From Quillaja saponaria (lineage: Eukaryota; Streptophyta; Magnoliopsida; Fabales; Quillajaceae): 64,000 bases of DNA. Where the stretch lies: contig CM055608.1 in assembly GCA_029379385.1 (NCBI GenBank), positions 30,254,350 to 30,318,349 of the forward strand, given 5' to 3'. A model generated the notes under the pieces. That model did no database searches. It was not told the origin of the DNA and worked only from the letters and a program-made list of their open reading frames with translations. Shown in pieces: positions 60,423 to 64,000 of this stretch. The position numbers were made by a program, and so were the translations under genes. Numbering within the stretch: the first letter of the stretch is position 1; the number at the start of each line of letters is the position of its first letter.

Positions 60423-61104
60423 GCATAGGCTTCTATTTTATTAGTTATATTCATATATTCATATATTGATGATGAAGAAGTTCTATTGGACCCAAAATTG
60501 GATGAATATCCAGCCTAGGCAAAGGAATAATGTATATATATATGAAGATGTAATGTACACATGCGTGTATGGGGTGATGGTTTATGTAAAAATATCGTAT
60601 TACTCCAACAATAAACAATTAAGTTACAATAATTTGCATCTTTTTAATTAGTTCTATGCATTGAAATAATTTATATATTTTCTTCTTTATTTCTAAATCA
60701 AGATTGGTCTAACAATCAATAGAGTATTCTTTTTTTATAAACTCGAGAGTTCGAGTCCTCTTCGTTACGACCTTAACATAGATATGGTAGAATTTCAGAA
60801 TGTGTAAGATATCCTATCTACTTTTAATTTTTTAACTCATAAAAAATGGTAGAATTTGAGATGATTGGAACATATTCTAATCTAATGGAGTGCCTATCCT
60901 TTAATTTAACTAGGTTTTTTGCATTCAAGATAATATTTACCTGAAAATGAGAGTTTGTGTAATTAAGGCTGATTTTGGTAATGCAGTTTTGGTTTTAAAA
61001 AGTTACAGTACCTAAATATTATTTGGTTAATTTTTTTTTCTTGATACTTCTTCTACTACTTTTAAAAAATCATTATATTTTTAATAGTACCCCAAGTGAT
61101 ATTT
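60423..61104. other. Intergenic after the small gene
   Basis: 3' flank and AT-rich DNA with a SINE-like B box at 60747-60760. No gene is supported. Confidence 0.4.
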
Positions 61105-61768
61105 TTAAAAGCTAGCTGCAACTTTTCAAAATTAAAAATACAAAAATCACTTTATTAATTTTAAAAATTACCAAATATATCTTTAATTAATTTATAAACT
61201 ATTAAATTTCTTTCCCAAAATATATCTTTAATTAATGATATTTATTTTTATTATTTTATATATTTTATTAAACACCTTGTTAATAATTTTTATTATCCAT
61301 AATAAATTTTATAAAAAAAATTACTAGTCAAGATTACTATGAATTTTTGATAGTAATTTATAAAAAATTATAATATTAACAAACTAAACTTAAGTCTTTA
61401 TTAAAAGCTAGCTATAGCCTTTCAAAATTAAAAATACAAAAATCACTTTATTAATTTTAAAAAATTACCAAATATATATTTAATTAATTTATAAACTATT
61501 AAATTTCTTTCTCAAAATATATTTTTAATTAATTTATAAACTATTAAATTTCTTTTCCAAAATATATATTTAATTAATGATATTTATTTTTATTATTTTA
61601 TATATTCACAATAATTTATGATTTATTTTATTAAACACCTTGTAAATAATTTTTATTATCCATAATAACTTTATAAAAAAAATTACTAGTCAAGATTACT
61701 ATGAATTTTTGATAGTAATTTATATAAAAATTATAATATTAACAAACTAAACTTAAGTCTTTATTACA
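61105..61768. repeat. About 300-bp tandem duplication
   Basis: Copy 1 (about 61105-61403) and copy 2 (about 61404-61768) share 'aaaagctagct', 'caaaaatcactttattaatt', 'aaacaccttgt.aataattt', 'actagtcaagattactatga' and 'aacaaactaaacttaagtct' in the same order. Copy 2 has an extra internal duplication of about 55 bases ('tttataaactattaaatttc' at about 61488 and 61531) and a short insert at about 61605-61625. It is AT-rich and non-coding. Confidence 0.8.
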
Positions 61769-62006
61769 TTCTACGCGCTTTGTTTGGGAGGAAAGTAAAA
61801 AAACCTGTTTTTTTTTTTTTTCCTTTCATCTAGCAGCCGTGGTGGAATGTTGTCAAACGACAAGTCGTCAAGGTTAACCGGTTAAGTTATTGACCCTGAT
61901 TGGAAGTAGGGTCGGGTCAAGTTTTAAAGACCAATTTGGTAATAATCTCCTTTGACCGCGCCTAGCCCTGCCCTCCCCCCTTGTCTCTCAGAGAAACTCC
62001 TCCCCA

Positions 62007-64000
62007 ATGGCGTCGCCATCAGATCACAAGGCCACCCTTATCGACGGCAAGGCCATTGCCCAAACCATCCGGTCTGAAATTTCTGAAGAGGTCCGCCTTC
62101 TCTCCCAGAATTACGGCAAGGTACCTTTATATCTCTCCTGTAGTAAAAGAACGTTTCCCAGACAAGCTAGTCTAGTGATAGCAATTAGGGTTTCTTAGCT
62201 CTCTTTTTTTTTTTAAATGCTACTTTCACGGAAATTATCAAAGTTCAGTTTACTAAATCTGGACTTGAACTAGAATTTCCAATTATTTAGTACACGTTTT
62301 CGAGTCGCGTTATTCGAAGAATGCAATTCAGAAATAAGTAGTGGCATTGGAGATTTTAGTTTGAATCTGAAGAATATGGATTTATGGTTGTTGTATTATG
62401 TTTTATTGCTTTCCCCAGGTTCCAGGACTGGCTGTAGTTATTGTGGGTAACAGGAAGGATTCTCAGAGCTATGTGAGTATGAAGAGAAAGGCATGTGCTG
62501 AGGTTGGGATTAAGTCAATTGACTTGGACCTTCCTGAGCAAGTGTCCGAAGCGGAGTTGATTAAGCACGTCCATGAATTGAATGTCAATCCAGATGTTCA
62601 TGGTTGATCAGTTATTTATGCCTTTGTCAAATTAATTTTTAACTTTGAAATGATTTCTGCATGAATACTAGGAGTATATCCTTTTGAAATTTGTTGTTTC
62701 TCTTTACTGTCAATTCGTCTGTGTTTTCATGTAATGCAGCAAGATTAACATTCCATTTTGTAATTCAAGAAGAGTAATAAAAAGTACTAGAAAACTGTAA
62801 GAATGTTGTACTTAAGGTGTCAGTTAGCACAGTTGCTACTAACTTAGTTCAAATCTATAAATAGTGTGCCAAACATTAGATGTGAAACCCTTGATGTGAT
62901 AATAGCACCAAGACACGTGTGGTTGCTGCTAAGATATCTTTCCAGACATGAAATTTATAGTAAGTTTTAAACTTTCCTGTTAACATTTTTTCTTTCTTTC
63001 TTTCTAGAAGTACTTTAAATGATTGTAAGAAAGCGTGTATAGTTGCAATTAAAATACTATCAACAAAATTGTCTTATTGGGTCATTGATTTACAATTTGA
63101 CTGATTAAATTAAACATCATTTAATACATTTTTCTGTAACACTTGATTTGATTGCTCTTGTTTTCTATGGATTGGGAATGAATTTTCTATACAACTTAGG
63201 AGTAGAATTGAAAATAACAAATATCAACATTATGTATTTGGTCCACTTTTTCTCTGGAATATGCAGATTACTGTTGAACATTTGTCTTAAAAGCATAGTT
63301 GGTTACATTGGCAGGTATATTGGTTCAACTTCCTCTACCAAAGCACATAAATGAAGAGCAAGTGTTGACTGCAATCAGCATTGAGAAGGATGTAGATGGA
63401 TTTCATCCTTTAAATATTGGCAAGCTTGCAATGAAAGGCAGAGAACCTCTATTCCTTCCTTGCACTCCCAAGGCAAATACACTTAATGCTGAAATTTTTA
63501 ACATGAAATAACATACAAAAACCTCTGCTGAGTTTTGGTGAACAAAGAGTTCCCTTTCACTTAGGCATTGCATTAAATTTCATTGATATAGTGGACTTAA
63601 GAATAAAAGATTAGAATGCTTAACTGTGAAATGAGTTTAGCTGTGACTTTGGGAATGCGGAAGAAAATCCTTTGAGCATTGATATATATATATATATATA
63701 TTGAGATTTGAAATTTGAAATTTGAAATTCTAAACTCTAATACTTGTAAGAGTATAAGAGCTTGAATGCAGTGAATAAATTAATCCTTGTAAGTAGAATG
63801 GATTTTTCTATTACAAGACCCTCTATGATTTCAACTAGTGTAGTTGCCTTTTCACTTTTCTTCCTCATTTTGTAATGCGAAGAATCAACTCTTGCTGTTC
63901 AAGAATATACAAATACATCGTAGCCTTGGAAATTTTGTAAATACTATATTTACTTTTTCTGTTCTCCCTGTAGGGTTGCCTTGAACTTCTGTTGCGAAGT
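62007..64000 (+). CDS. FOLD2: Bifunctional methylenetetrahydrofolate dehydrogenase/cyclohydrolase, 5' part
   Basis: FolD interconverts 5,10-methylene-, methenyl- and 10-formyl-tetrahydrofolate in one-carbon metabolism. Exons 62007-62120, 62419-62602, 63315-63472 and 63974 to the window end encode the first 161 residues, about half the enzyme. Catalytic motif YVSMKRKA has Tyr56 and Lys60; [18 protein letters not shown] and [15 protein letters not shown] are FolD signatures. There is no transit peptide before the conserved start, so it resembles the cytosolic plant form (Arabidopsis FOLD2-like); the symbol is by that likeness. Introns 1 and 2 are GT-AG. Intron 3 starts with GC (AAG|GCAAAT) and ends in TAG, and using this donor is needed to join PK to GCLELL in frame. 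The rest lies beyond the window. Confidence 0.93.

Noticed and set aside
61981..62175. Frame overlapping the FolD start
   Set aside because: It is the shadow of FolD exon 1 in another frame, running past its splice donor.
1..64000. CRISPR arrays or bacterial operons
   Set aside because: Spliceosomal introns, TATA promoters and gene families are those of a plant nucleus; the tandem repeats lack regular short spacers.

Overview
The window is nuclear DNA from a dicot plant. It is AT-rich with many introns obeying GT-AG, it carries plant-type tRNA genes, and the gene families are plant-typical: HAK/KUP potassium transporter, phi-class glutathione S-transferases (GSTF), a heavy-metal-associated isoprenylated protein (HIPP) and a cytosolic-type FolD. 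I cannot name the species. All exon models were built by hand from splice sites and reading frame; no search was run.

Layout. 1-3620: two tandem units, each ending in an inverted duplication (foldback) of exon 7 of the adjacent HAK gene. 4050-7816 (minus): an intact eight-exon HAK5-type K+ transporter of 801 aa. 7817-15386: AT-rich intergenic DNA with one tRNA-Asp. 15387-48955: a 33-kb array of nine GSTF loci, all on the plus strand and all with the same three-exon structure, whose middle exon is always 49 nt. Five are intact (19912, 26123, 28034, 37876, 39720) and four are broken (15387, 43115, 44959, 48078). 49157-49227 (minus): tRNA-Gly. 49346-50812: a dephospho-CoA kinase gene with one internal stop codon. 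53539-54561: an intact HIPP gene. 60174-60422: a small wound-responsive-like protein. 62007-64000: the first four exons of FolD, running off the window.

The GST array is not a simple series of copies. It is built from a two-gene module, a 219-aa 'B-type' gene followed by a 220-221-aa 'D-type' gene, repeated as C-D, E-F and psi-G-psi-H. A fourth module keeps only gene B plus a stranded D-type upstream region. Spacer repeats, shared promoter blocks and an exon-like captured fragment record the unequal exchanges.

The strongest candidate for something new is the pair of HAK-derived foldbacks just downstream of the HAK gene. They have the architecture expected of a young microRNA or hairpin-siRNA locus born by inverted duplication of its target gene. 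Whether they are transcribed or processed cannot be told from sequence alone.
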